From assembly GCA_035565775.1 (NCBI GenBank), contig DATMRW010000021.1:310001-374000 (forward strand): DNA of 64,000 bases, read 5' to 3'. This document shows, piece after piece, positions 44,224-54,760 of this stretch. Made by a program: the position numbers and the translations under genes. Each line of letters opens with the position of its first letter. Within the stretch, counting starts at the first letter, position 1. Origin of the DNA: PRO6 sp035565775 (GTDB taxonomy: Bacteria > Pseudomonadota > Alphaproteobacteria > Rhizobiales > Xanthobacteraceae). The notes below the pieces were generated by a model that searched no databases, was not told the DNA's origin, and saw only the letters and a list, made by a program, of their open reading frames with translations.

Positions 44224-45362
44224 CGGTTGCCTCCGCTCTGGTTCTGGCTTGCGGTCCCGTTGCCGGGCCGGCGCGGCGACAGTTCGCTCAGCGGCAGATA
44301 CGGCACTGCGCCGCCCTGCCCTGCGCCACCATCCATCACCAGCTTCTCGGCGCCGCCGAGAACCTTTTCCATGGTCTCAAGATAGATACGCTGACGGGTC
44401 ACGTCCGGGGCCTTCTTGTATTCGTCATAGACCTTCAGGAAGCGGGCGCTCTGACCCTTGGCTTCGGCGACGGCCTGCTCCTTGTAGCCTTCCGCGCTCT
44501 GGATGATCTGCGCCGCGCGGCCGCGCGCGTCGGGGATCACCCGGTTGGCGTAGGTCTGGGCTTCGTTCTGCAGGCGCTCGAGGTCGGCGCGGGCCGCCTG
44601 AACGTCACGGAAGGCATCGATCACCTGCGACGGCGGATCGACCTTCTGCATCTGCACCTGCTGGATCAGCACGCCGGCGCCATAGCCATCGAGGATCTTC
44701 TGCATCATCTCCTGCACGGCGGTCTCGGTGGTGGTCCGCGCGCCGGTCAGGATCGGCTGGATCTCGCTGCGGCCGATGACATCGCGCATCGCGCTTTCGG
44801 CGATCGCCTTCACGGTGCCTTCGGGGTTCTGGATGTTGAAAAGGAAGTTGCCGACGCCATCCGGCTTGATCCGCCACAGCACGGCGAAATCGACGTCGAC
44901 GATGTTTTCGTCGCCGGTCAGCATCAGGCTCTCCTCAGGCACGCTGCGGGTAGCCCGGCCGCGCCGCGCCGCATCGAGCGAGGTCGCAGTGCCGATGCTG
45001 ATCGTCGACACGCGCAGCGCCTTCGGCAGCACCACCGTCTCGATCGGATACGGCAGGTGGTAGTTCAGACCCGGCTGCACGGTGCGGACATGCTTGCCGA
45101 ACCGCAGCACCACGCCGAGCTCTTCGGACTGCACCCGGAAGAAGCCGGACAGGCCCCAGATCGCAAGCGCGCCGATCAGCAACAGCAGAATGCCCATCGT
45201 GCTCATGTGGCCGCCGGGCATGATGGATTGCAGTCGATCCTGGCCGCGGCGCAGAAGGTCTTCCAAATCGGGCGGCTTTGGCCCCGTCGGCTGCGGCCCT
45301 GATCCCCAGGGGCCCTTTGGGCCGGAGCCCCACGGGCCCCCGCCTTGATTCTTCCACGGCAT
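44220..45362 (-). CDS. hflK: HflK, modulator of FtsH protease
   Basis: 380 residues from the ATG at 45362. A Gly/Pro/Trp-rich cytoplasmic start (PWKNQGGGPWGSGPKGPWG) is followed by a membrane helix at about 55-74, an SPFH domain (FFRVQSEELGVVLRFGKHV) and a long helical C-terminal region. The in-frame extension to 45401 is not conserved. The folA stop lies 167 bases upstream. Confidence 0.95.
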   Translation of the reverse strand: MPWKNQGGGPWGSGPKGPWGSGPQPTGPKPPDLEDLLRRGQDRLQSIMPGGHMSTMGILLLLIGALAIWGLSGFFRVQSEELGVVLRFGKHVRTVQPGLNYHLPYPIETVVLPKALRVSTISIGTATSLDAARRGRATRSVPEESLMLTGDENIVDVDFAVLWRIKPDGVGNFLFNIQNPEGTVKAIAESAMRDVIGRSEIQPILTGARTTTETAVQEMMQKILDGYGAGVLIQQVQMQKVDPPSQVIDAFRDVQAARADLERLQNEAQTYANRVIPDARGRAAQIIQSAEGYKEQAVAEAKGQSARFLKVYDEYKKAPDVTRQRIYLETMEKVLGGAEKLVMDGGAGQGGAVPYLPLSELSPRRPGNGTASQNQSGGNR

Positions 45363-45528
45363 CGAGCATCTCCTTGGCAAGGGGGCCATGCGCCGGCCCA
45401 CCCCCGCTCACACTGTCTGGTCGGCTTTATAGGCGACGGATCAAGCTCTTACAACGCGCCATCCGATCAAGTGGCTAACGGCGGAGGTGAATTCGTCAAT
45501 AATTCCGGGGGCCTGCGTCAACGCCGGG

Positions 45529-46053
45529 TCAGCGGCGTTGATATGTCACATAGGAAAAATCCGCGCTGTCGCCAGGGCCGGCGCCGTGGCGTTCGCGCGC
45601 CACCTCCTGCCACTGCGCGACGTCGATCGCGGCCATACGGGTGTCTCCCTGCGGCCGATCGTGCACCTCGGTAATCTCCAGCCGCTGCGCCAGATCAAAC
45701 CACTGCGTAAAAATATCGGCGCCGCCGATCACCGCGATCTCATTGGCCGAGCGCCGCAGGGCATCGCCGCGCGCGACTTCCAGCGCCCGCGGCAGCGAAT
45801 TGACCACGACCGCGCCGGGCGCGTTGAAGGCGGCGTCGCGCGTGACCACGATATTGGTGCGGCCCGGAAGCGGGCGGCCGATCGAGATGAAGGTCTTTCG
45901 CCCCATCACGAGAGGTTTACCCATGGTGAGGCGCTTGAACCGCTGCAGATCGGATTTGAGCCGCCACGGCATGCCGCCGTCGAGGCCGATGACGCCATTC
46001 TCGGCAATCGCGACGACGAAGACGATGGCGGGCGCGCAACTGGTCCCGGTCAC
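45529..46053 (-). CDS. folA: dihydrofolate reductase
   Basis: 174 residues. Reduces dihydrofolate with NADPH, replacing the folate used by ThyA. Landmarks are GVIGLDGGMPWRLKSDLQRFK (with the catalytic acidic residue), VMGRKTFISIGRPLPGR, and IGGADIFTQWF. The start is a GTG at 46053 overlapping the thyA stop in GTGA, so the two enzymes are translationally coupled. Confidence 0.96.
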   Translation of the reverse strand: MTGTSCAPAIVFVVAIAENGVIGLDGGMPWRLKSDLQRFKRLTMGKPLVMGRKTFISIGRPLPGRTNIVVTRDAAFNAPGAVVVNSLPRALEVARGDALRRSANEIAVIGGADIFTQWFDLAQRLEITEVHDRPQGDTRMAAIDVAQWQEVARERHGAGPGDSADFSYVTYQRR

Positions 46054-46844
46054 ACCGCAACCTCGGCCTTGATATGCGGATGGGGATCGTAGCCGATCAG
46101 CGAAAAGTCCTCGAAGCGGAAGCCGAAAATGTCCTTCACCTCAGGATTGATCTGCATGGTCGGCAGCGGCCGCGGCGAGCGCGTCAGTTGCAGGCGCGCC
46201 TGCTCGAGGTGATTGGAGTAGAGGTGCGCGTCGCCAAACGTGTGGATGAACTCGCCCGGCTTCAGACCCGTCACCTGCGCCATCATCATGGTCAACAGCG
46301 CGTAGGACGCGATGTTGAACGGCACGCCGAGAAACACGTCGGCCGAGCGCTGGTAGAGCTGGCACGACAGCCGGCCGTTGGCGACATAGAACTGGAACAG
46401 GCAGTGGCACGGCGGCAGCGCCATCCGCTCGACGTCCGCCGGATTCCACGCGCTTACGATCAGCCGCCGGGAATTGGGGTTGCTGCGGATCATCTCGGTG
46501 ACGTTGGCGATCTGGTCGATCTCGGTGCCGTCCGGCGCGGCCCATGAGCGCCACTGGTGGCCGTAGACCGGGCCGAGGTCGCCGTTCTCGTCGGCCCACT
46601 CGTCCCAGATCGTCACCTTGTTGTCATGCAGATATTTGATGTTGGTGTCGCCCTTCAGAAACCACAGCAGTTCATGGACGATCGCCCGCAGCGGCAGCCG
46701 CTTGGTGGTGAGCATCGGGAAGCCGGCGGCGAGATCGAACCGCATCTGATGGCCGAACACCGACGTCGTCCCGGTGCCGGTACGGTCGCCCTTGGTGACA
46801 CCCTCGGCAAAAATCCGTTCGATCAGATCGTGATACTGGCGCAT
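46050..46844 (-). CDS. thyA: thymidylate synthase
   Basis: 264 residues from the ATG at 46844, the same length as the E. coli enzyme. Methylates dUMP to dTMP. The catalytic nucleophile is Cys 146 in LPPCHCLFQFYV, with RTGTGT near 21-26 and WNPAD near 133. The longer open frame (to 46904) is rejected on length and alignment. First gene of thyA-folA-hflK-hflC. Confidence 0.97.
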   Translation of the reverse strand: MRQYHDLIERIFAEGVTKGDRTGTGTTSVFGHQMRFDLAAGFPMLTTKRLPLRAIVHELLWFLKGDTNIKYLHDNKVTIWDEWADENGDLGPVYGHQWRSWAAPDGTEIDQIANVTEMIRSNPNSRRLIVSAWNPADVERMALPPCHCLFQFYVANGRLSCQLYQRSADVFLGVPFNIASYALLTMMMAQVTGLKPGEFIHTFGDAHLYSNHLEQARLQLTRSPRPLPTMQINPEVKDIFGFRFEDFSLIGYDPHPHIKAEVAV

Positions 46845-47041
46845 TGCGGTTCCGGCAGGAGTTGTCTGGCATCGTGAGGCCGGGCCAGGCCGACCCCACA
46901 GCATGTGACGGGTCTAATACCCCGTCAATCCGGCTCCGTCGACGATCTAAGTCGATGCCTGGGGAGTACTCGATTAAAGGCGGGCAGCAATAGCCGTCCG
47001 CCCCCTTTCGCTTGCGCCTGCCGCCGCCTATATTAGCCGTG

Positions 47042-47400
47042 CCGGTTTGCCCGGCTATGACAATAAATGACCGTCGCAATAAACCATTCGGACCCGGGGG
47101 CAGCACCCGGCGCCTCCACCAAAGCCCGTGACACACGGGAAAGCTCGCGGCAAGCGGGCTTTGGCGGGGGCGAAACAGGATCGACGAGGGCGTAAAGGGC
47201 GAGTTTTTGTCCGGTATTGTTCCGCCGTTATCGGGCTACTTTATAGTTGCTAATGACAACTATGCTCCGGTTGCTCAGGCAGCGTAACGCTGTTTGAAAG
47301 ACCACTATAAAGTCCTAGCGGGTTTAGCTCCGTTAGGCGGGGTTCGGAGGCACCTGGCAACAGAAGCCTCCACTTTATCCGGTCGTCCGATGATTGTTGC
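47042..47400 (+). ncRNA. ssrA: tmRNA gene, circularly permuted two-piece alphaproteobacterial type
   Basis: The acceptor piece comes first: a T-arm (CCGGG, loop GGCAGCA, CCCGG), then CGCCTCC-ACCA ending at 47121. The coding piece starts at 47166 with GGGGGCG, pairing all seven bases with CGCCTCC, followed by AAACAGGATCGACG typical of tmRNA 5' ends. The 44-base linker 47122-47165 is removed on maturation. The tag frame is at 47249-47287. Downstream pseudoknot-like stems follow (GGAGGC...GCCTCC near 47345-47373). The outer ends are approximate. It rescues stalled ribosomes and tags the products; sspB lies 245 bases downstream. Confidence 0.93.
47249..47287 (+). other. tmRNA proteolysis-tag reading frame
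   Basis: Thirteen codons GCT...TAA encode ANDNYAPVAQAA and stop. With the alanine carried by the tmRNA itself the tag is A-ANDNYAPVAQAA. The AA C-terminus is the ClpX recognition end and the ANDNY part is the SspB-binding end. This tag is typical of the Bradyrhizobium/Rhodopseudomonas group. Confidence 0.95.
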
Positions 47401-47645
47401 CGACAGTGCCGCCCATCAATTTTCGCTCCATCCACTCGATTTCGCTTTCGCGCGGCTGACGTCATGAACCGGCGGGAGTACGATGACGGCTGTGAGTCGG
47501 CACCTGATCGAGCGCGATTATGACGTTCTCCACTTGCGGGCGACTGACTTGAGCGTTACCTCGGCCGAACATTTTTGAAAGAGCGACGTTTCCGAACGCA
47601 GGACCGGCCTCGGGAATGGTGCTGACAGAACTCGACGGAACACAT

Positions 47646-48152
47646 ATGGCGACCGATCACATCCGTTACGACGTCCTGGCCCGCGATGCCCTGCGCGGCG
47701 TGTTGCACCGGGTGCTGCAGGACGCGGCAGAGCGCGGCCTGCCCGGCGACCATCATTTTTACATCACGTTCATGACCAAGGCGCCGGGAGTGAAGATCTC
47801 GGCCCAGCTGCTCGCCCAGCACCCCGAAGAGATGACGATCATTCTCCAGCACCAGTTCTGGGATCTGGCGGTGACCGAGGATCGCTTCGAGGTCGGCCTG
47901 TCGTTCCGCGGCGTGCCGGAGCGGCTTGTGGTGCCGTTCCAGGCGATCAAGAGCTTTTTCGATCCTTCGGTGCAGTTCGGCCTGCAGTTCGAGCCGCCGG
48001 AGAGCGAAGCTGCTGCTGAGCCAGAGGCGGCCGCGCCGTCGGACAATGTTGCTGCGCTGCCCGAACCCGCAGCCGAAACCGACGACAACGACCCGCCGAA
48101 ACGTTCGGAAGGGGCTGAAGTCGTCCGGTTGGATCGCTTCCGCAAAAAATAA
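47646..48152 (+). CDS. sspB: SspB, ClpXP adaptor for tmRNA-tagged proteins (alpha type)
   Basis: 168 residues from the ATG at 47646. The Sm-like core (YDVLARDALRGVLHRVL, HFYITFMTKAPGV, VGLSFRGVPERLVVPFQAI) binds the tag. After a disordered Ala/Glu/Pro-rich linker the last residues VVRLDRFRKK form the short ClpX-binding tail. It tethers tagged proteins to ClpXP for degradation. The tag-encoding tmRNA gene lies just upstream on the same strand. Confidence 0.93.
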   Translation: MATDHIRYDVLARDALRGVLHRVLQDAAERGLPGDHHFYITFMTKAPGVKISAQLLAQHPEEMTIILQHQFWDLAVTEDRFEVGLSFRGVPERLVVPFQAIKSFFDPSVQFGLQFEPPESEAAAEPEAAAPSDNVAALPEPAAETDDNDPPKRSEGAEVVRLDRFRKK

Positions 48153-48253
48153 CCGCACTTTTCGGGATAGTCTCCTGATCGGTATATCATGGTGCGTGCA
48201 CTCCCCTCGCCACGACGGAGCGGATCACGCGCCAGCAACCGATGAGGAGCCAG

Positions 48254-49732
<1,479 letters not shown>

Positions 49733-49846
49733 GAAGGCTCGGGAAACAAATTGCGGCAATATTGGGGTATGCCCTTTGCATAATTCTGATTCAAATCAGA
49801 AGGCAACAATTTGAGTGGCCGTGGGGGCCAATTTTGGGGGGAGTAA

Positions 49847-50038
49847 ATGGGCGAACTTGTTAATTTGAGAAAAGTCAGGAAGCGGGTCGAAAGGGATCAA
49901 GCGGCGGCGCAGGCTCAGATCAACCGGGTGCGGTTCGGCCGCACCAAGTTTGAGCGCACGCTCGATCGCAAGGAGTCCGACAAGACCGAGTTGATCCTTA
50001 ACCAGCATCGCTTGAATCACGATGGGGCAGCAGTATGA
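49847..50038 (+). CDS. DUF4169 family protein
   Basis: 63 residues, very basic and acidic, predicted helical (LVNLRKVRKRVERDQAAAQAQ). This matches DUF4169, a short alphaproteobacterial family usually found beside fumC and an RHH-domain gene. Its stop overlaps the next start by 4 bases (ATGA). A GGGGGGAG ribosome site precedes it. Function unknown. Confidence 0.85.
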   Translation: MGELVNLRKVRKRVERDQAAAQAQINRVRFGRTKFERTLDRKESDKTELILNQHRLNHDGAAV

Positions 50039-50310
50039 AATCTCCCGTTGTGAAAAGGTCGATCGTCGTGGCTGGTCACAAGACCAGCGTCAGCCTGGAA
50101 GAAGCTTTCTGGAACGGGATGAAGGAGATTTCCGCCCTGCGTGGAATGACCCTGTCCGAACTAGTCGGCGAGATCGACAGCAATCGTCAGCAGGGCAACC
50201 TGTCCTCGGCGATCCGGCTGTTCGTTCTGGACCACTTTCGCTCGCGCGCTGCTCCGATACAGCCCATACAGGTGGCGCAGCAGGCAATGGCGAGCCATCG
50301 TCCTTCGTGA
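50035..50310 (+). CDS. ribbon-helix-helix (RHH_4) domain protein, copy 1
   Basis: 91 residues. The core VKRSIVVAGHKTSVSLEEAFW and a following helical pair ending NLSSAIRLFVLDHFRSR match the RHH_4 fold, which usually binds DNA as a dimer. It may regulate the local genes or itself. Translationally coupled to DUF4169. A second copy follows at 50420, about two thirds identical over 67 aligned residues by eye. Confidence 0.87.
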   Translation: MKSPVVKRSIVVAGHKTSVSLEEAFWNGMKEISALRGMTLSELVGEIDSNRQQGNLSSAIRLFVLDHFRSRAAPIQPIQVAQQAMASHRPS

Positions 50311-50419
50311 TGCTCTACACATTTGCGGCATAGGACTGGCCGCAGGTCAGGTATTCTCCGAATACCGGACATGATGGTTTCGTCCTATGGTTGCTCCCGT
50401 GAAGTTTCGGGAGCGGGGC

Positions 50420-50746
50420 ATGAGCACGTCGAACTTGTACCCTCATTCAACAGCCGCTGCGCACGCCGCCAAGGCGTTCGCAGTGGTCAAGCGCTCCGTG
50501 ATCGTTCAGGGTCACAAAACCAGCGTCAGCCTCGAAGATGCGTTCTGGGACAGTCTCAAGGAAATTGCCCAGAGTCGCGGCATCGCCCTTACCGTGCTGA
50601 TCGCCGAAATCAATTCGGAGCGGATCACCTGCAACCTGTCATCGGCCATCCGCCTGTTCGTGCTGGATTACTTTCGTGCGCGGGCGATCGCAGGCCTGAT
50701 GATCGGCACCCGGCACGTGCGAACCATCACCGAAACGCGCAACTAG
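50420..50746 (+). CDS. ribbon-helix-helix (RHH_4) domain protein, copy 2
   Basis: 108 residues from the ATG at 50420 with GGGAGCGGGG before it. It has a 33-residue N-terminal extension not in copy 1, then VKRSVIVQGHKTSVSLEDAFW and NLSSAIRLFVLDYFRARA. Clearly a tandem duplicate of the preceding gene, diverged mainly in the helices between the two conserved blocks, which suggests changed DNA or partner specificity. Confidence 0.85.
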   Translation: MSTSNLYPHSTAAAHAAKAFAVVKRSVIVQGHKTSVSLEDAFWDSLKEIAQSRGIALTVLIAEINSERITCNLSSAIRLFVLDYFRARAIAGLMIGTRHVRTITETRN

Positions 50747-50822
50747 CCAGCTCTCGCCAGCCAAGCTGGTCTGCCGGATGCCCGATGCGGTGCGCCGCTG
50801 CCGGCCTTTCTTTTCAGGCATT

Positions 50823-53800
50823 TTATGGCGTCAGAACCAGGGGACCGCGCGGCCGCACCTGATGCTGTCCGGCCGGCGAAGATGCGGAGCCCGGCGCCGG
50901 GAGCACCTCGATCGGCGGCGGTAGCGGCGCGACCTGTGTCCCCGCATTCTCGCTCAGCGGCTCGGCCGGCTTTGGCGGGGCGGACGAAGCATTGTCGTCC
51001 GCCTTCGAGTGCGCCTCCTTCGGCACGTCCTTGGCCGCTTCCTTCGGTGCCGTTTCGATGACCGGCGCGGGCTTGGGCGCGGCAACAGAGCCGGAATTGC
51101 CAACGGCTGGCGGTTGCGGCGAAACGGGTGCCGCCGGGCGCGGCGGCTGCCTCGCCGGAGTGGCCGCATTCGGCCGCGCCGCGCGCGCGGGCAATTCACC
51201 GCGCTCGATTGCGTCGAGCCGTTTCGTCTCTCGGTCGATCGCGCGCAGCGAAAGCCACGCGGAAAACGACGACAGGTCGAGCGACCGGCTTGGTGCGTCC
51301 GGGGAGCCGGTGACGAACATCGTCAGATCCGGATGCGTCGCGGCATTTTCGAGCGTGCTCGAGGACAACGTGGCGCGAATGTCGACCTGATCGGCCGCGA
51401 CGTCATAGCCGCCGGTCACGATTGCCTGCGCGCCATTGCCGTCGAGCGTCGCCGGCCCTGCGCGAAGCCGGCCGTCCTTCACGTTGAACGGCACTTCGGC
51501 CTTCGCCACCATCAGGATGCCAGCCGCCAGCGCGGGATCGACCACTGCCCTCAGCTTCGCCTCGTCGATCGCCGGCCCGGCGTCGCCGATGGTGAGCGCC
51601 TTCTCGAATGCCTGTGGCGCAAGGCCGGCGAGGCGGGCGCTCTGCAATGTCAGCGAACCGCTGCCTGACAACGCGCCGAGAAGGTCGGCGGCGGTGCGGC
51701 CATGGCTCGCCAGCGTGAGCTGGGCGCCGACCTTGCCCTCCGGCATCGCCAGCGCCCGATAGCGCAGCGCCGATCCCTCGACACCGGCGAGAGCGAGATT
51801 GGCGTTCAGGAGCGTGCCGTCCGGCGTCTGGCGCGTATCAAAATTGAAAGTCAGCTCGCCGCCGCCGATCTTGCCTTTCAGCCCCTCCAGCATCAGCGAC
51901 TGGCCGTCGGCGCGGACCACGCCATTGAGCGGCCGCAGTTCGCTGCCGCCCGGCAGCATCGCACGCTGGGCAGAAAAGGCGACGCGCCCGCGCCAGCCCT
52001 GAAAGCGGCCGAGCCGCGACGCCTGTGCACCGCGCTCCTCCGGCGCGGCCATCATGAAGGCGAACACCGCCGGGATGTTCAGCGCATCTATTGCGAGATC
52101 GCCGTCGAGGCTGGCGTTTTCGGCGCTCCAGTCGAGCTTGCCGCCAATCCGCGCGCCCGCAATGAGCCCGTCGATCGCCTCGGCCTTCACTTCGGATTTG
52201 GCGACCGCGACGCGCGATGTCAGCGTCAAGCCGAGCGGCCCGCCCTGCCCGAGCAGCGGCGCGATGTCGGCGTGACGCACGGCGAGATTGACCTTCGCCG
52301 TCGGCGCATCTGCAAACGGCTCGGCGGTGCCGGTCGCATCGGCATCGAGCCCAGTACCGGAAAGCGCCGCTTTCACCCGCATCGGCTTGCGCGGATCGCC
52401 GCTCGCGGATGCCGTCAGCACCGCTGCGCCGGGGCCGCCCGCAACCACGCCGTCGAGCCCGAGAAGAGCGAGCAGCGGCTGCGCCCTCTCGGCGGTGAGC
52501 CGTGCGTCGAAATTGATGTCGGTCGGCAGCAGCCCGTCGAGATCCGCGCCGATCACTGCCGCGATGCGCGGCATCGCCGTCAGCGTCGCGCTTCCGGCGA
52601 GGTGCGGCGCGGCGATGTCGAGCTGCGCCCGCGCCTCGCCGCGATCCTTGTCGCGCGCGCTTTTGTCCAGCGTCATGGTCAGCATCAGGCGCGCGCCTTC
52701 GCGGCCCTGCGGCCAGGCCGACACGCGCTCTGCAATTTTAGGCGCGAGCGGCGACAGCAGCGTGGCCAGCCTGTCGAGCGAGGAAGCGGTGGCGGAGAGG
52801 TTCATCTGCCCGGTGACGGCGGCACGGTCAAACGCGCCCGCTCCTTCTACCGCGACGCCCGAGCCCGCGCCGAACCGCAGGCGGTCGAGCCTGATCGCCT
52901 GCGGCCCGTAGTCGAGCTTCAGCGCGACGGGGCGAACATCCTGACCCGCGACCACCGCATGGGCGATATCGACCTCGACCTGCGCCTCGTCGGGCATGGC
53001 GAGCCCCTCGCCGCCGATCGCCCTGATCATCGCCGACGTCGCATCGAGGTCGAGGTGATCGGCCTTGAATGCTGCCTCGAGGCGCGAAGAGCCGCCCTTC
53101 GCCTTCTCACCGAGGCCGGAGAAAACCAGCCGCCCGCGCAGCCTGTCGCTCTCGACCGCCGCAGCCAGATCCTCCACCGCGATCCGCGCCGGATCGATCT
53201 CGAAACGGCCGGAGAACCGGAGCGGCTTCTGCGATTTTGCGGCCAGATCCGAGCTGCCGCGCAGCCACACGCCAAGCACCTCCGGCTCCTCGGCGGCGAT
53301 GTCGAATTTGCCGCTCAAGCGGGCGTCGGCGCCCGGCTGGAATTTGGCGTCGCGGAGCGTGACCCGCGCCGCCCCCGGCGCCAGCGCCGTGAGCTGCTCG
53401 ACAGTCCACTGCCTCGGCGTGCCCAAAAGCTCGGCCGTCACATCCTGCACCGCGCGCCCGCCGAGCGCGACAGTCTCCGCGGTTGCCGCAATCGCCACCG
53501 GGAACGGCGGCAGCGGCAGCGCGGCCGCGCCATCGCGCAATGCGGGCAACAGGCTCGGCGGCGGCGCCGTGCCGTTGCTGCCGGTGGCGATCAGCCGGTC
53601 AGCGTCGATCTTCCGCGCCGAGAGGGTGGCGGCAAGACGCGGCTCCGCCCCGAAACGCATTTCCGCATTGCCGGCGACCTTCAGCACCGCGCCGTCCGCG
53701 CCGAGGCTTGCCTCGAGCTGCTCGAAGCGGGCGTTGGCCGGGTCGGCAGTCAGCTTCGCCGCGATCCGCCACGGCCCCTTTTCGGCCGGGCGGGCATCGC

Positions 53801-54545
53801 CCGCGGCCTTAGCTGGGGCCGGCTTTTCGACCACGAGACCGCCCTCGAAACGCGGCGTCGAAGCGACAAACCGCAAGAGGCCGTCGAGATCGAGGCCGGG
53901 CGTGGCCCCCGTCGGCACCAGGACGAGACGCAGCTTGGTGCCGTCCTCGTCCGGCGCGGGGCTGGACGTGATGCGGAAGGGATAGCGTACGCCGTGAACG
54001 CTGGCATTGCCCTCGCCGCGAATGGCTCCCGCGAGCGCCCGGACATCGCCGCTGAAGGCGACATCCTCAAGCTCGAGCGAGGTGCGGCTCGCGCCGTCAT
54101 GCAGTGCGATTCGGCCGGTGACGTTAAGCCTGTCGATCGCGAGCGAACCAAGATTGACGCCGCCGATGCCGGCCGGCCAGGCGATCCGCCCGCGCCAGTC
54201 GAGCCCGAAGTCGAGCGCCATGCCGTTGATGGTGAGTTCGGTGGCGCGCCAGACGCCGCGCATCAGCGAGCCGAGGTTGAATTCCACATTGAGACTGTCG
54301 GCCCGCGCGCGGCCGAGATCGGCGTCGTCGCTGCCGACCGCGACTGACTGCAATTGCAGCGACGGCGTCGGCAAAATCGTCGCGCGCATGTCGCCGCCTA
54401 CCCGGACCGGCGCGCCGATCACGCGCGTCGCCTCGGCCTCGAACTGGGGCCGGAACTGATTCCAGTCGATGAAATGCGGACCGATCAGCGCCGCCGTCAG
54501 GGCAACAATGAAAGCAATCGCAACGCCGAGCAGTGTCGTCTGCAC
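50823..54545 (-). CDS. AsmA-family giant envelope protein
   Basis: 1240 residues. An N-terminal membrane anchor (about 4-24) is followed by HFIDWNQFRPQFEAEATRVIGAPV, the AsmA/Mdm31-like start, and about 1000 residues of repeated beta-rich segments, as in the bridge-like AsmA/TamB/YhdP proteins thought to carry phospholipids between membranes. A conserved AsmA C-terminal domain (LTLASHGRTAADLLGALSGSG) lies near 980-1100. The last 120 residues are Pro/Ala-rich and disordered. Single gene, convergent with the RHH pair. Confidence 0.9.
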   Translation of the reverse strand: MQTTLLGVAIAFIVALTAALIGPHFIDWNQFRPQFEAEATRVIGAPVRVGGDMRATILPTPSLQLQSVAVGSDDADLGRARADSLNVEFNLGSLMRGVWRATELTINGMALDFGLDWRGRIAWPAGIGGVNLGSLAIDRLNVTGRIALHDGASRTSLELEDVAFSGDVRALAGAIRGEGNASVHGVRYPFRITSSPAPDEDGTKLRLVLVPTGATPGLDLDGLLRFVASTPRFEGGLVVEKPAPAKAAGDARPAEKGPWRIAAKLTADPANARFEQLEASLGADGAVLKVAGNAEMRFGAEPRLAATLSARKIDADRLIATGSNGTAPPPSLLPALRDGAAALPLPPFPVAIAATAETVALGGRAVQDVTAELLGTPRQWTVEQLTALAPGAARVTLRDAKFQPGADARLSGKFDIAAEEPEVLGVWLRGSSDLAAKSQKPLRFSGRFEIDPARIAVEDLAAAVESDRLRGRLVFSGLGEKAKGGSSRLEAAFKADHLDLDATSAMIRAIGGEGLAMPDEAQVEVDIAHAVVAGQDVRPVALKLDYGPQAIRLDRLRFGAGSGVAVEGAGAFDRAAVTGQMNLSATASSLDRLATLLSPLAPKIAERVSAWPQGREGARLMLTMTLDKSARDKDRGEARAQLDIAAPHLAGSATLTAMPRIAAVIGADLDGLLPTDINFDARLTAERAQPLLALLGLDGVVAGGPGAAVLTASASGDPRKPMRVKAALSGTGLDADATGTAEPFADAPTAKVNLAVRHADIAPLLGQGGPLGLTLTSRVAVAKSEVKAEAIDGLIAGARIGGKLDWSAENASLDGDLAIDALNIPAVFAFMMAAPEERGAQASRLGRFQGWRGRVAFSAQRAMLPGGSELRPLNGVVRADGQSLMLEGLKGKIGGGELTFNFDTRQTPDGTLLNANLALAGVEGSALRYRALAMPEGKVGAQLTLASHGRTAADLLGALSGSGSLTLQSARLAGLAPQAFEKALTIGDAGPAIDEAKLRAVVDPALAAGILMVAKAEVPFNVKDGRLRAGPATLDGNGAQAIVTGGYDVAADQVDIRATLSSSTLENAATHPDLTMFVTGSPDAPSRSLDLSSFSAWLSLRAIDRETKRLDAIERGELPARAARPNAATPARQPPRPAAPVSPQPPAVGNSGSVAAPKPAPVIETAPKEAAKDVPKEAHSKADDNASSAPPKPAEPLSENAGTQVAPLPPPIEVLPAPGSASSPAGQHQVRPRGPLVLTP

Positions 54546-54760
54546 GGTCTCTCCCCAAGCTAAGCGGCAACTTCACGGCTCCCGGCAGGGAGCGAACCGC
54601 ATCAAGACATTGGGCCGGCCCGCAGGCTGGCCCGCTCTGGTCCTGCGCCCGGTGCGCAGGATGTCACGCCAATCCTGCGACAGTTTGCCAGCAATGTGGC
54701 GCGCTCGCCAGAACCCAACCGCCCTGGCCGCGCGGTTGTACCGGACGAGCACGGCAAAAT

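Noticed and set aside
47250..47465. 71-codon minus-strand frame inside the tmRNA region
   Set aside because: Overlaps the structured RNA gene; no ribosome site or similarity.
51702..54347. 881-codon plus-strand open frame opposite the AsmA gene
   Set aside because: Arg/Ala-rich translation with no domain; the real gene is on the other strand.
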